DNA of 45,783 nucleotides from Oscillibacter sp. (lineage in GTDB: Bacteria; Bacillota; Clostridia; Oscillospirales; Oscillospiraceae). Below, piece by piece: positions 1 to 9,019 of this stretch. A program made the translations under genes and the position numbers. Numbering within the stretch: position 1 is the stretch's first letter; each line of letters begins with the position of its first letter. The stretch lies in contig JAFXQD010000010.1 of assembly GCA_017527365.1 (NCBI GenBank), forward strand, positions 1-45,783, given 5' to 3'. The notes below the pieces were generated by a model. That model did not search any database. It was given only the letters and a program-made list of their open reading frames with translations, and was not told the origin of the DNA.

Positions 1-925
1 GCTGGGCGCCGCCCGCGTCGGGCTGTTGGACGGCGGGCGCGGCGGGCGCGGGCGCAACGGGCGCCGACGCCTGCGGCTCCGGGGTTTCCTCCGCCGCTTC
101 GACGACGGGCTCCGGCTTGGCGGGCGCGGCTTTCGCCGGGGCGGGCGCCGGCGCCTGCGGCGCGTCGAACAGTTGCCAGTTCTTCACGGCGCCGTTGTCC
201 TTGACGGCGGGAATCGCCTCCTCGCGGTCTCCCGCCGTGCGGAAGCGGATGTAAAAGCCGTTGTCAATGATGAAATTCGCCGTGTCGGGGTTCAACTGCA
301 CGTCGGGCGGGTAGTAGTCGAACTGGGAATCTTCGCAGTAGTCCTTCACGGAGTTGACTAACATCATGGCGCGGAGGTTCTCCATGCCGACGCCCTCGTC
401 AAAAAAGACGTGCAAGCCAAACGGGAACTCCGCGCTGGCGAACGCGGCCTCGTCCTCGGTCGGCGCGGAGGCGGGCGCCGGGGCGCTGTCGGCGGCGGAA
501 TCCGCCTCGGCGCCCTCGCCGGAAATTTTCGCGGAGAAGCTATTAATTTTGCCAAGGAACGTGTCGATATTAGTAGAAAGAGGCTGGTTAGTTTCCACCT
601 TCTCGATTTCCTCGCGGAAAAAGTCGATAGACTGGAAGATAAGGTCGAACATCTCCGGCTTCAAGTCCTCGGAAATGGCGTCCATTGTCTTTTCCCGGAT
701 GACAAAGAACAAGTCCTCAATCCGGTGGGCGATAGTCATCAGGGAATTGAACTCCATCATAGCGGAGGAACCCTTAATCGTGTGCATTATCCGGAAAATC
801 TCGTTCACGTCGTCCTGCGAGAAAGTGCGGGCCTCTTCGGCGGCAAGCACCAAATCGTCCAACTGCTCCAAGAGGGAGTGCATCTCGAACAGGTACGCTT
901 CCAGCATATCGTTGTTCATGCTCAT
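1..925 (-). CDS. cheA: Chemotaxis histidine kinase CheA (N-terminal part; runs off the window)
   Basis: Reading leftward from an ATG at 925, the frame stays open to the window edge, giving about 308 residues of a protein usually near 650-700. CheA autophosphorylates in response to chemoreceptors and passes phosphate to CheY and CheB. The N-terminus is an Hpt domain with the phosphorylation motif MHTIKGSS; the predicted phosphoacceptor is His48. After an Ala/Glu linker comes a domain starting near FGLHVFFDEGVGMENLRAMM, consistent with the P2 response-regulator-binding region, then an Ala/Pro-rich linker. The dimerisation, ATPase and CheW-like domains would lie outside the window. The start is chosen because an AGAGGTGG site lies about 7 bases upstream. 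A sigma-28-like promoter lies about 80 bases upstream. The divergent neighbour is a FliK-like gene, consistent with a motility locus. Confidence 0.93.
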   Translation of the reverse strand, partial: MSMNNDMLEAYLFEMHSLLEQLDDLVLAAEEARTFSQDDVNEIFRIMHTIKGSSAMMEFNSLMTIAHRIEDLFFVIREKTMDAISEDLKPEMFDLIFQSIDFFREEIEKVETNQPLSTNIDTFLGKINSFSAKISGEGAEADSAADSAPAPASAPTEDEAAFASAEFPFGLHVFFDEGVGMENLRAMMLVNSVKDYCEDSQFDYYPPDVQLNPDTANFIIDNGFYIRFRTAGDREEAIPAVKDNGAVKNWQLFDAPQAPAPAPAKAAPAKPEPVVEAAEETPEPQASAPVAPAPAAPAVQQPDAGGAQ

Positions 926-1011
926 GGAAAATCCACCTCTGTCTTCTGATTTCGGCCCGTAATCGGCGCTGATTTCCTGATTTAGGGTATAACCCACGTC
1001 TCTTAATCTGT

Positions 1012-1038
1012 TTATCGGCAGGAATCCTTAGAAATTAA
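1012..1038 (-). promoter_or_regulatory. Sigma-28 (SigD/FliA)-like promoter for cheA
   Basis: On the minus strand, GCCGATAA (1012-1019) matches the sigma-28 -10 consensus exactly. It is preceded at 15-base spacing by TTAATTTC, which keeps three of four bases of the core TAAA. The site faces cheA and would give a 5' leader of about 80 bases. Flagellar sigma control of cheA is established in other bacteria; its use here is inferred from the match. Confidence 0.6.
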
Positions 1039-1143
1039 TAGCCCGCCCGCATTTTTTTCGCGGGCGGCTCCGTTCGCTCCGATTCGGCGGCGAAAATCGG
1101 GGGCGGCAAAACGCCGGAAACGCAAGAAAGAGCTTGAAAAGCA

Positions 1144-1172
1144 TTGCAACCGCCGCGTTTTCATGGTAGAAT
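1144..1172 (+). promoter_or_regulatory. Sigma-A-type promoter for the FliK-like/SLH gene string
   Basis: TTGCAA (1144-1149), a 17-base spacer and TAGAAT (1167-1172), with TG directly before the -10 region. It lies about 115 bases upstream of the first gene of the string. No other convincing promoter was seen before 16.6 kb, so this one may serve several genes. Confidence 0.6.
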
Positions 1173-1288
1173 GGGGGCGCGAAAGCGAGTTTTGCCGTGG
1201 GCGCCCGCCGCGCCCGTTTTCCGCGCCCGCCCGCCGGGAACCCCCGGCGCAAAGACGCAAATCCCCCTCAGCAAAGGAGTGAACGCCC

Positions 1289-2704
1289 ATGCCGGCCCTG
1301 TTAGGCCCCACCAACCCGGCGCCCGGCCTCGAACCCCAGCCCGTGCGGATAACCACGCCGCCGCCAACCGATACCAGCGTACAGAATATCGTAGACCCCG
1401 ACCGGGTTGTCCGGCCTGACAGCAAGACCGAACGCGAGGACAACGCAAGCACGGCGGGCTCGACCCGGTACGAATCGAACTACATGACGTTCCTGCAACG
1501 CCTGCGCGGGGCGCGGGACTTGCCGGAAGCGTTCATGCGCATTCTGCAATGGGGCGGAGTGGAAGTGTCGTCGGGAATCCGTTCCGGCTTCGCGCAGGAG
1601 CTTTCCCAGATGATGGAGTTTTTGCGCATGGACGAGACGCAACTGCTGGAATTTCTGAAAAACCAGATGGAAAGCGGCTCGCGCTTCGCGGGCGCGCTGT
1701 TCGGACTGCTCCGCGACGCCTACGGCGACACCTCCTCCGAAATGCTTCGCTCCGACATCCTCCAGTTCCTCCGCCGCTACAGCGACTTTTCGTCCACGGA
1801 ACACTTGGAAAGCAAGATTCTGCGGGAAACAGAGGACATGACGCAATCTCTGCCTTCGCAGTGGGCGAACCAAGTAAAAGATATTTTAGCGAAATTGGAA
1901 AGCGGCGTCAAGGCCGAGGACAGGCAGGGGAATTTGAACCTGTTGCGCGAAAAGCTTTTCCCGCTGGTGTCGAACTACGTGCGCATGACGCACGACCGCG
2001 GACGCGCCCGGAATCTGTTGTCGATGATGGCGCTGGACGTGGCGCGGTACGAGAACGGCGAGCCGAAAGGGCTGTTGCGGGCGTTCCGGCATTTGGCCTC
2101 CATGGGGGCTCTGCCGCAGGAATTAGAGAAACTGTCGGACGCCGACATTTTGCGCCTGCTGAAAGAATCGGACTTCGCCAAGGCGGCGCAAAACAACCAG
2201 TTCGCCGAGCGTATGGCGGCGCTGACAAACGCCGCCTTGCGCGGCGAGGGCGGCGCCAACGCGCAGGAAGCGTTCAAAAACATCATGGCGGCGCTGTTGG
2301 TAAACGAGAGCGTGTACATGCCGCTCAATCACGTCGTCGTCCCGCTGGACTGGGACGGCAAGAAGATGTTTTCGGAAATGTGGGTTGACCCGGACGTGGG
2401 GGGGACCAAGACCGAGCGCGGCGACGGGGAGCTCCGCATACTGATTAAGCTGGACATTGAAAATTTGGGCGCGTTTGACATGCTTTTCGATATGCGCGGG
2501 ACGGATGTCAATTTACAAGTCGCATGTCCGCCCGCAGTGGCGCCGCGCTCGCAGGAGGCGGCGGAAAAGCTGGGGGAAATCCTAACCCGCAACGGCTTGC
2601 GCCCGGAGTATGTCCACGTGGGCGAAATGCGCCGCCCTATCACGATTTCCGAGGTGTTCCCCAAGATTTTGGAGGGCATGACGGGAATCAACGTGAGAGT
2701 GTGA
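1289..2704 (+). CDS. FliK-like (flagellar hook-length control type) protein
   Basis: A 471-residue protein with no signal peptide or membrane segment. The first 70 residues are Pro/Thr/Asp-rich and probably disordered. The middle (about 75-340) is strongly alpha-helical. The last ~110 residues have the alternating strand pattern of the FliK C-terminal domain: a segment around LGAFDMLFDMRG, then a helix and GLRPEYVHVG. The arrangement, a FliK-like gene followed by a short FlhB-like gene, matches Bacillus ylqG-ylqH, so the call rests partly on context. FliK proteins measure hook length and trigger the FlhB export switch; whether this paralogue does so is unknown. An AAAGGAG site sits upstream of the ATG. 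It is the first gene of a rightward string and is divergent from cheA. Confidence 0.6.
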   Translation: MPALLGPTNPAPGLEPQPVRITTPPPTDTSVQNIVDPDRVVRPDSKTEREDNASTAGSTRYESNYMTFLQRLRGARDLPEAFMRILQWGGVEVSSGIRSGFAQELSQMMEFLRMDETQLLEFLKNQMESGSRFAGALFGLLRDAYGDTSSEMLRSDILQFLRRYSDFSSTEHLESKILRETEDMTQSLPSQWANQVKDILAKLESGVKAEDRQGNLNLLREKLFPLVSNYVRMTHDRGRARNLLSMMALDVARYENGEPKGLLRAFRHLASMGALPQELEKLSDADILRLLKESDFAKAAQNNQFAERMAALTNAALRGEGGANAQEAFKNIMAALLVNESVYMPLNHVVVPLDWDGKKMFSEMWVDPDVGGTKTERGDGELRILIKLDIENLGAFDMLFDMRGTDVNLQVACPPAVAPRSQEAAEKLGEILTRNGLRPEYVHVGEMRRPITISEVFPKILEGMTGINVRV

Positions 2705-2715
2705 CGCAAAAGCGG

Positions 2716-2739
2716 GCGTCCGGCAGGGAAGCCGGACGC
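2716..2739 (+). other. Intercistronic stem-loop without U tract
   Basis: A perfect 9-bp inverted repeat, GCGTCCGGC and GCCGGACGC around a 6-base loop, lies between the FliK-like and FlhB-like genes. With no T run after it, it is more likely a transcript-stabilising or processing element than a terminator. Confidence 0.5.
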
Positions 2740-2768
2740 GGCGCAAAGACGGCTAAGGAGCGAGAGCA

Positions 2769-3110
2769 ATGGCGAGAACGACGAAACGGGCGGTAGCCCT
2801 GCAATACGGCCCGGACGACGCCGCGCCCGTGGTGGTGGCGTCGGGCATGGGCTATCTGGCGGAAAAAATTGTGGATGTGGCGCAGGAAAACGGCGTGCCC
2901 GTCTACGAGGACGATTCCCTTGCAACCGTGCTGACGCAGTTGAATTTGGGGCAGGAAATCCCCCCGGAATTGTATCAGGCGATAGTGGAGATTTACGTGT
3001 ACTTTTTGAATTTTGACGCGCAGAATCGGCGCCCCAAGGTCACGGCGGCGGATTTGTTCCCGCCGTCCGGGGCGGACGCGCAGTCGGGAACGGAAGGAGC
3101 GGAAACGTAA
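2769..3110 (+). CDS. Small FlhB C-terminal-domain-like protein (YlqH type)
   Basis: A 113-residue protein matching only the cytoplasmic C-terminal domain of the flagellar export switch FlhB. The segments AVALQYGPDDAAPVVVASG, ENGVPVYEDDSLATVL and EIPPELYQAIVEIYVYF line up with the conserved FlhB order. FlhB self-cleaves inside NPTH; this protein begins where the sequence after that cleavage would begin (MARTTKRAVALQY) and lacks the motif and all membrane helices. It therefore resembles a free-standing processed FlhB fragment. The last ~25 residues are Ser/Gly/Glu-rich. A TAAGGAG site precedes the ATG. Its stop TAA overlaps the ATG of the PilZ gene by one base, implying translational coupling. 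Its role in this genome is unknown. Confidence 0.8.
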   Translation: MARTTKRAVALQYGPDDAAPVVVASGMGYLAEKIVDVAQENGVPVYEDDSLATVLTQLNLGQEIPPELYQAIVEIYVYFLNFDAQNRRPKVTAADLFPPSGADAQSGTEGAET

Positions 3111-3730
3111 TGGGCCTTTTTGGGTTCCTGAAAAAGGAAAAAAAGGAATATCACTTCCTGATGGATAAGAACTCAAACTATCTGGCGCGGGGAAGCGCGG
3201 AGACGGACAGGGAGAGCGGAAGCATACAGTTTAAAGTTTTGGACGGCAACGCGGAAGAAATCCTCAAGGCGGAAATCGTGCAGGTTGTCCCGGCGGACAA
3301 GACCGAGTCCGTGACCATGGGGAAAGCGGTCTCCCGCCGCGCCAACACCGTGAACATAGAGCCCATGCGGGACATGGGCATGGGCGTGCGGAAAAACTTC
3401 CGTATGCCCGTGGACTTCGAGAGCTTCATCTATCCCAGCGGGGGCGGGCGCTATATCATCAAGTCCATTGACCTCAGTTGCGGCGGAATCGCGTTCTACT
3501 CCGTGGCGAGCCTTTCCGCCGGGGAGGAAACGGAAGTTGTGATTCCCATCACGGCGGACGGTCCGCTCATCGTCCGGTGCGCCATCCTCCGCGTGATTCC
3601 CTTTTCCCCGCCGATTCAAAAATACGCCTGCCAGTTTGTGGACTTGATACCGGACGAGGAGGAAGTCATTCGGGAAGCGGTGTTCAGCGTCCAGCTCGCG
3701 CAAATCCGCTCCGGCGGCGCAAGGAGGTAA
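3110..3730 (+). CDS. PilZ-domain cyclic-di-GMP receptor protein
   Basis: A 206-residue soluble protein. Residues 1-90 form a strand-rich N-terminal region. A PilZ domain follows with both ligand motifs: RxxxR as R94-K-N-F-R98, and DxSxxG as D121-L-S-C-G-G126. PilZ domains bind cyclic di-GMP and relay it to partners; the two-domain layout (N-terminal barrel plus PilZ) recalls YcgR-like flagellar brakes, a comparison by architecture only. It overlaps the FlhB-like gene by one base. The ribosome binding site of the next gene, AAGGAGG, lies at its 3' end, so PilZ and the first SLH protein are almost certainly co-translated. An EAL-type phosphodiesterase is encoded 15 kb downstream, so the signal can be both degraded and sensed. 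Confidence 0.92.
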   Translation: MGLFGFLKKEKKEYHFLMDKNSNYLARGSAETDRESGSIQFKVLDGNAEEILKAEIVQVVPADKTESVTMGKAVSRRANTVNIEPMRDMGMGVRKNFRMPVDFESFIYPSGGGRYIIKSIDLSCGGIAFYSVASLSAGEETEVVIPITADGPLIVRCAILRVIPFSPPIQKYACQFVDLIPDEEEVIREAVFSVQLAQIRSGGARR

Positions 3731-3733
3731 GGA

Positions 3734-6700
3734 GTGAAAAGAAGATTCCGAACCGCCCTTCTAACGGCGCTTTTACTGCCCGTCGTTCTGCTGTGCGCGG
3801 CGCTCATGCCCACGCGGGCGCGGGCGGAAACCATTTACGACGAGGCCGTGGAAAAGCTGGTGTCGTGGGGCGTCATCCACGGCTACGCCGACGGGGAAGT
3901 GCACCCGGAACGCATGGTGACGCGGGCGCAGTTCGTCGCCATGGTCAACCGCGCCTACGGCTACACGGAGCGCGGCGAACATCCCTTCCGCGACATCCTC
4001 CCCAGCGACTGGTACTATGAGGATGTCGTCATAGCCTACAGGGCGCGGTACTTCACGGGCACCGACCGCTTCAACGCCTCCCCCGACCGCCTCCTGACGC
4101 GCCAACAGGCTATGACCATGCTGGCGAAAAATATGCGCCTGACGCCCGTGGCCGGGGAAGTCACGGAGTTTATCGACGGCAACGGCTTCGCCGACTACAG
4201 CAAGGGCTATGTCAAGGCCGCCGTGCAAAAGGGTCTGATTCAGGGCTATCCCGACGGCACGTTCCGCCCGGAAGCGAACATTTCCAGAGGCGCTATGGCG
4301 TTGCTTCTCTACCGCGCTTTAGGCAACCTTGTGCAGGAACCCGGCGTCTATGAATTAGGCGACGTGTTCGGCAACGTCACGATTGCAAATTCCAATACGA
4401 CGCTTCGCAATACCACCGTCGCGGGGGATTTGTACGTCAGCGGCGGCCTCGAACTGGGCGCGGTCACGCTGGAAAACGTGCGCGTGCTGGGCGACATCAT
4501 CGTCGCGGGAGCCGGCGAGAGCGAAACCGGCGACGACAGCGTCGTCTTGCGCAACGTGGAAGCCAACAACCTTGAAGTGGACAGCCTCAAAGGGCAGTAC
4601 CTTTCCCTCCGCGCCGAGGGCACGACTTCCATTAAAAACACCTCCGTCCGCTCAAGCTCCTATCTGCAAGACCTCACCCCCACCGGGCGCGGCCTGCTGA
4701 ACATCACGCTGGAAGGCCCGTCGGAGAGCAATTTTTCCCTGTCGGGCAATCTGGAAAACGTGACGAACAAGACGGAGGGCTCCGCGCTCCGCATCGCCTC
4801 CGGCACGTTGCAAAAACTGACCGTTGACGAACGCGCCGCAGGTTCCAACCTCACCCTCGACCCGAACGCCACCGTCAAGACGCTGAACCTTGACACGGGC
4901 GTCCCCGTCACGGGCAACGGCGACGTGGAGAACGTCAATATTAACACGTCCGGCTCCATTGTCTCCATGCTCCCGGACAACATCGTCATCCGCCCCGGCA
5001 TTACCGCCATGGTCGCCCGCACGCGCATGGACACCCAGCAGGGCGCCGAAGCCTCCGAGGACCCGCGCCTTCTGGCAGGCTATCCGAGGGTTTCCAATAT
5101 CTCCCCAAGCAACGCGGAAGCGTACTTTTCTGCCAACAAGACCGGAACGGTTTACTGGGCGGTCAGCGGCGTCCCCGACGGCTCCGTCAACGAGGAAGAA
5201 TTGATTAACCCCGCTTCCTACGGCTCCAAAGCCATTGCCAGCGGCATGACGCAAATCAAGGTTTCCCACGAGGAAACGCTGGCGAAAGTTACGCGCCTGA
5301 CCGCCGGGGGCTCTTACTACTTATCCGCCATCATGGTGGACGAGCGCGGGACGCGCTCCCCTGTCAAAGTCATTTCCTTCTCCACCCCCGACGGCACCGT
5401 CCCCGCCTTCACCGCCGGGTATCCCTCCATCAGCGCCAACACGTATGACAGGCTGTCGGCAAGCATTGACCGCTACAGCACGCAGGTCATGGTTATGGCG
5501 AACAAGTCCTGTATGCTCTATTGGGCGCTCTACCGAGAGGGAAGCGCGACGCCCGCAGGCAGGGATTTCCGGGCGGGTTCGCTGGGCGGCGCCATCGCAA
5601 GCGGCGTTCAGGAACTGACGCGAAGCCTCCCCTCCCTCGTACAGCTCACCGGACTGCACGAGCAGACGAAATACGACGTGTACTTGTGGCTTGCGGACGC
5701 CGATTTCGCGCAGACTTCCGCCGTGCGCAAGCTGACCTTTACCACCGTGGACGGCACGCCCCCCGTATTCCTCACGCCCATGACCGTCAACCAAGTGCGC
5801 TCCACGTCCATCCGCTTTACGTGCATGGTCAACGAGGCTTCAACCGTCTACTGGGTGGCCGTCCGTTCGGGCATGGATTACCCGTTGCCCCCCGCCGGAA
5901 GCAGTATCGTCACGCCCGAATACGCGCAGTTGCAGATTTCCTCCGGCATGAACGGAATCAAGAGCGGCACGGTCACCGCCCGCGCCAACGGCGTCACGAC
6001 CGTGAACGTCACCGGATTGCAGGCCGAAACTTCTTACGACATCTGGTATATCGCCAAAGATTTGGCGGGGAACTACTCCGTCTACCCCACGGGCGACCCC
6101 GCGAACCCCAACGACCCCAACAACCCAAAGCGCACTTGCATGGTTACGGCGAACACGCTTGATGCCGCCGCGCCCGTCGCTACGCAGGAGTTTACAAGAA
6201 CCCCGGAGAACTCCCCCAAGTCCCCCTACGCAGACAGCGACATCCGCATTGTCTTTAACGAAAGCATCCAGCAGGCGTCCACGAACCTGCGCTTCATCGA
6301 CCTGTATCAAGACGTTCTGCTCGCGCAGTCGTCGGCGGACAGAGCCAGCGCGAAAGACCGTCTTGCCGAGGCGTTGAGCGCGACTATCAAGCTCTACGAC
6401 CGCACAAACCCCGGCTTGCCCGTGCTGGTAAGCGAGCGCAACAGCGCCAACGCCTCCGCCGCGCCAAACTGGGTTATCGACTACCGCAACTGTACGGTGA
6501 CCATGGAAGAGGCGCGGACGGTTATCACCTTCCCGACGTTCATCGAGACCGACGGGCGGCAAATCAGCGCCCTGCGCATGAGCAGCGGCACGTCCTACTA
6601 TTTCCAGATTGAGGACATTTCCGACACCTCCTCCGCGCAGAACCGTATGCAGACGACCCGCCTTGAACGTTTCCGGACAATCGCGTCCCAAGTGGCGTTG

Positions 6701-8863
6701 ACCAATCTGAGCCTCCCGGCGGAATCCTACCCCGTGGGAATCAGCGACATTGACATGTCGTTCACCGTCACGCCCATTTCCACGTCGCAGGCCGACCCCA
6801 CCACCACATGGGACATGCTCATCTGGTCGGACATTTCCTGTCAATACGAAATGTACGTGCGCTCCCGGCTTGCCGATTCCAATTCCTACAACGTTTCCGA
6901 GGAGACCGACGCCAACGGCTGGCGGCGCGTGGAAAATCCCAAAGACCCCTCCGGCGGCTCCAAGGGCGTCGCCAAAGTCGCCATCCCCGCCACGATGAAA
7001 AACCAGCGCGTCGGGCAGAGCCTCCACTTCAACCTTTATAATTACGGCGTCGGCGAAACGCCCAACCTCACCCGCCTGTCCGACGGGAGCGTGTACGAGT
7101 ACGGCATACGCTTCTTGGAGATTAACGGCGACAACCAGCGCGGCGGTTGGAGCCAAGAAGTGCACTTCTATATTTCCGTTATCGCGGGCTCCTCCAACGA
7201 GCTGGGCAACCTCGCCTCCAACGTCACGGAAGAGCGCTTTCAGACCGCCAAACAGGAAGAGACCATTCAGGAACTGAGCACCCCCGCCGACCTGCAATTC
7301 CGCCTGACCAAAGCCTTCCTTGACACGGTGGCGCCTACCTTCTCCTCCGGGCGCCCCATCTTCAATCCGGGCGACGTAAGCGTTGAAATGCGCCTGCAAA
7401 TCTCGCGCCAAGGCATGGTCTTCTACGCCCTCGCACCCGCCGACGACACCATCAGTACCCGCGACTTGGACGGACTCGCCGTCAACTGGACGCGCAAGAA
7501 CGAAATCCCCACCGCCGGAAGCGACGTGCGCCTTGACAACCAAGGGAACGAAATCCGCGACGAGAACGGAAACAGCATTTACCTTGCGCCGTTCTATGTC
7601 TCCGTCCCGTCCTATCTGGAAATTGTCAATCCGGAGTACGACAACAAGGAAATCATTACCGGATACGTGCCCATCACGTCGGGCACGGTTACGACGACGG
7701 TGGACGGGCTTCTTCCGGAGACCAATTACTTCGCCTACTTCGTCATCCGCGGCACGGGCCAGACCTATTCGCAATACGCGCAAATCTTCCGCTTCACCAC
7801 GTTGGAAGTACAGCGCCCCACCCTCACGCTTGACCTCGCAAACCCCATTGTCAACGTCTCCAGCGACAAGCGCGCCGTTGTGGACTATATGATAGTCAAC
7901 TACAACTCCGCCGCGTTGAGCACGCTGTTGAGCCGCGCCTTCTGGAACAACGACCCCACCGGCAACGCCGACCCGCCCGAAAACTTCCCCAGCTACGCGG
8001 GCATTTCCAGCGTCTTGCAGGCGCTCGCCACCAACCTTGCCAGCGCAGACGACGGCGGGCAGGGGTGCGTGTTCGACAAGTACGCCACGCAATCCTACAA
8101 AGACCAGTTGGCGGAGTATATCCGCGCCTCCTCGTCGAACACGGCGGGCACGATTATCGGCGTGGGGCACGGCATATCCCTGAACGCAGGACAGCGATAC
8201 GTTGTGGACGCCAGCGAGTACCCAATGTCGGAGAGGGCGCAGTACGCGTTCTTGGCCGTCGGGCAAAGCCCCTCCGGCTCCGGCGACGCCTTCCGCTGTA
8301 TCTACCCCTTGACGCTCGTCGACAGCGAGGCGCCCATTGTCAAGGCCATCCAGAACACATTGAATATGGACGTTGCGGACGGCGTCGTTGGCAACACGTG
8401 CAGCGGGCGCATTTCCCTGACGTTCAACGAGTACCTCTACCACAGCGACGACACCACCTCCCCGCCGACGCTCCGCCAAGTGGACCGAGGCCCCATTATC
8501 AGTTCTCTGCGCGAACAGCCCGAATATGAAAACTTCCGGGCGGTGGCGTCGCTCATGCAGACCCGCTCCTCCACGCAAATCAGCCTCATGGAAGACGACG
8601 AAAGCCAAATCGGAAAGCAGACCCTGACCATCGAGTTCCAGCTTGACCACGCAGAGAACGGAACGTTCCTTACGTTCTCCTCCGACCTGTGCGACCAGTA
8701 CAGCAACGTGCGCGGCTCGCCGCTGACCGTCTCCATCCGCATCGTGCAAATCACGACGCAGGTTGACGTTGACGACAAGGGCGAACCCATCTACGGCTTT
8801 ATCTCCACGCCCCTAATCGAGCTTACGCCCGCTTGGGACGGCACGACCTACGAGACCAGATAA
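3734..8863 (+). CDS. Giant S-layer-homology (SLH) surface protein with Ig/FN3-like repeats
   Basis: 1709 residues, GTG start with AAGGAGG 7 bases upstream, 3 bases after the PilZ gene. A signal peptide ends near Ala31 (PTRARA). Three SLH repeats span about residues 33-200 (for example LVSWGVIHGYADGEVHPE and KGLIQGYPDGTFRPE); SLH domains hold proteins to secondary wall polymers. Residues ~205-420 are short Val/Asn/Thr strands (TLRNTTVAGDLYVSG, TLENVRVLGDIIVAG) typical of a beta-helix. From ~450 come FN3/Ig-like modules, with an SbsA-type Ig-like segment near 830-870 (PYADSDIRIVFNES). There is no LPXTG signal and no recognised enzyme domain. From about residue 557 to the end it is collinear with the next gene product. 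It is probably a cell-surface structural or adhesive protein; the ligand is unknown. Confidence 0.88.
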   Translation: MKRRFRTALLTALLLPVVLLCAALMPTRARAETIYDEAVEKLVSWGVIHGYADGEVHPERMVTRAQFVAMVNRAYGYTERGEHPFRDILPSDWYYEDVVIAYRARYFTGTDRFNASPDRLLTRQQAMTMLAKNMRLTPVAGEVTEFIDGNGFADYSKGYVKAAVQKGLIQGYPDGTFRPEANISRGAMALLLYRALGNLVQEPGVYELGDVFGNVTIANSNTTLRNTTVAGDLYVSGGLELGAVTLENVRVLGDIIVAGAGESETGDDSVVLRNVEANNLEVDSLKGQYLSLRAEGTTSIKNTSVRSSSYLQDLTPTGRGLLNITLEGPSESNFSLSGNLENVTNKTEGSALRIASGTLQKLTVDERAAGSNLTLDPNATVKTLNLDTGVPVTGNGDVENVNINTSGSIVSMLPDNIVIRPGITAMVARTRMDTQQGAEASEDPRLLAGYPRVSNISPSNAEAYFSANKTGTVYWAVSGVPDGSVNEEELINPASYGSKAIASGMTQIKVSHEETLAKVTRLTAGGSYYLSAIMVDERGTRSPVKVISFSTPDGTVPAFTAGYPSISANTYDRLSASIDRYSTQVMVMANKSCMLYWALYREGSATPAGRDFRAGSLGGAIASGVQELTRSLPSLVQLTGLHEQTKYDVYLWLADADFAQTSAVRKLTFTTVDGTPPVFLTPMTVNQVRSTSIRFTCMVNEASTVYWVAVRSGMDYPLPPAGSSIVTPEYAQLQISSGMNGIKSGTVTARANGVTTVNVTGLQAETSYDIWYIAKDLAGNYSVYPTGDPANPNDPNNPKRTCMVTANTLDAAAPVATQEFTRTPENSPKSPYADSDIRIVFNESIQQASTNLRFIDLYQDVLLAQSSADRASAKDRLAEALSATIKLYDRTNPGLPVLVSERNSANASAAPNWVIDYRNCTVTMEEARTVITFPTFIETDGRQISALRMSSGTSYYFQIEDISDTSSAQNRMQTTRLERFRTIASQVALTNLSLPAESYPVGISDIDMSFTVTPISTSQADPTTTWDMLIWSDISCQYEMYVRSRLADSNSYNVSEETDANGWRRVENPKDPSGGSKGVAKVAIPATMKNQRVGQSLHFNLYNYGVGETPNLTRLSDGSVYEYGIRFLEINGDNQRGGWSQEVHFYISVIAGSSNELGNLASNVTEERFQTAKQEETIQELSTPADLQFRLTKAFLDTVAPTFSSGRPIFNPGDVSVEMRLQISRQGMVFYALAPADDTISTRDLDGLAVNWTRKNEIPTAGSDVRLDNQGNEIRDENGNSIYLAPFYVSVPSYLEIVNPEYDNKEIITGYVPITSGTVTTTVDGLLPETNYFAYFVIRGTGQTYSQYAQIFRFTTLEVQRPTLTLDLANPIVNVSSDKRAVVDYMIVNYNSAALSTLLSRAFWNNDPTGNADPPENFPSYAGISSVLQALATNLASADDGGQGCVFDKYATQSYKDQLAEYIRASSSNTAGTIIGVGHGISLNAGQRYVVDASEYPMSERAQYAFLAVGQSPSGSGDAFRCIYPLTLVDSEAPIVKAIQNTLNMDVADGVVGNTCSGRISLTFNEYLYHSDDTTSPPTLRQVDRGPIISSLREQPEYENFRAVASLMQTRSSTQISLMEDDESQIGKQTLTIEFQLDHAENGTFLTFSSDLCDQYSNVRGSPLTVSIRIVQITTQVDVDDKGEPIYGFISTPLIELTPAWDGTTYETR

Positions 8864-8876
8864 CGCCCGTTGAAAC

Positions 8877-8909
8877 GGCGCGGCTCTTCGGAACCAAGAA
8901 CCCCGCGCC
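8877..8909 (+). other. Stem-loop after the first SLH gene
   Basis: GGCGCGG (8877-8883) pairs with CCGCGCC (8903-8909) just after the stop codon. The loop is long and no T run follows, so termination is unlikely. It may protect the mRNA 3' end. Confidence 0.3.
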
Positions 8910-8929
8910 CTTGAAAACCAAACAGGACG

Positions 8930-8978
8930 GCGGCGTCCCGGCGACGGTTTTTCCGCCGCAAGGACGCCGCTTCCCTTT
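8930..8978 (+). terminator. Possible weak terminator or attenuator between two surface-protein genes
   Basis: GCGGCGTCC (8930-8938) pairs perfectly with GGACGCCGC (8962-8970), with an inner CGGCG/CGCCG stem, followed by TTCCCTTTT. The interrupted T tract suggests partial termination, which would lower expression of the downstream paralogue. Confidence 0.45.
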
Positions 8979-9019
8979 TGAAAATCCCATATTTTTACAC
9001 TCTCTGAAAGGAGGATACG

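Noticed and set aside
4348-5030. A pectate-lyase-like enzyme in the beta-helix region of the first giant protein
   Set aside because: Only short hydrophobic strands are seen; no catalytic or calcium-binding motif could be identified, so it is treated as a structural region.
5840-8749. A 969-codon open frame on the minus strand inside the first giant surface-protein gene
   Set aside because: Antisense shadow of a gene with clear signal peptide, SLH repeats and ribosome binding site. The same holds for minus-strand frames at 10313-12616 and 13708-15105 and the plus-strand frame at 41878-44307.
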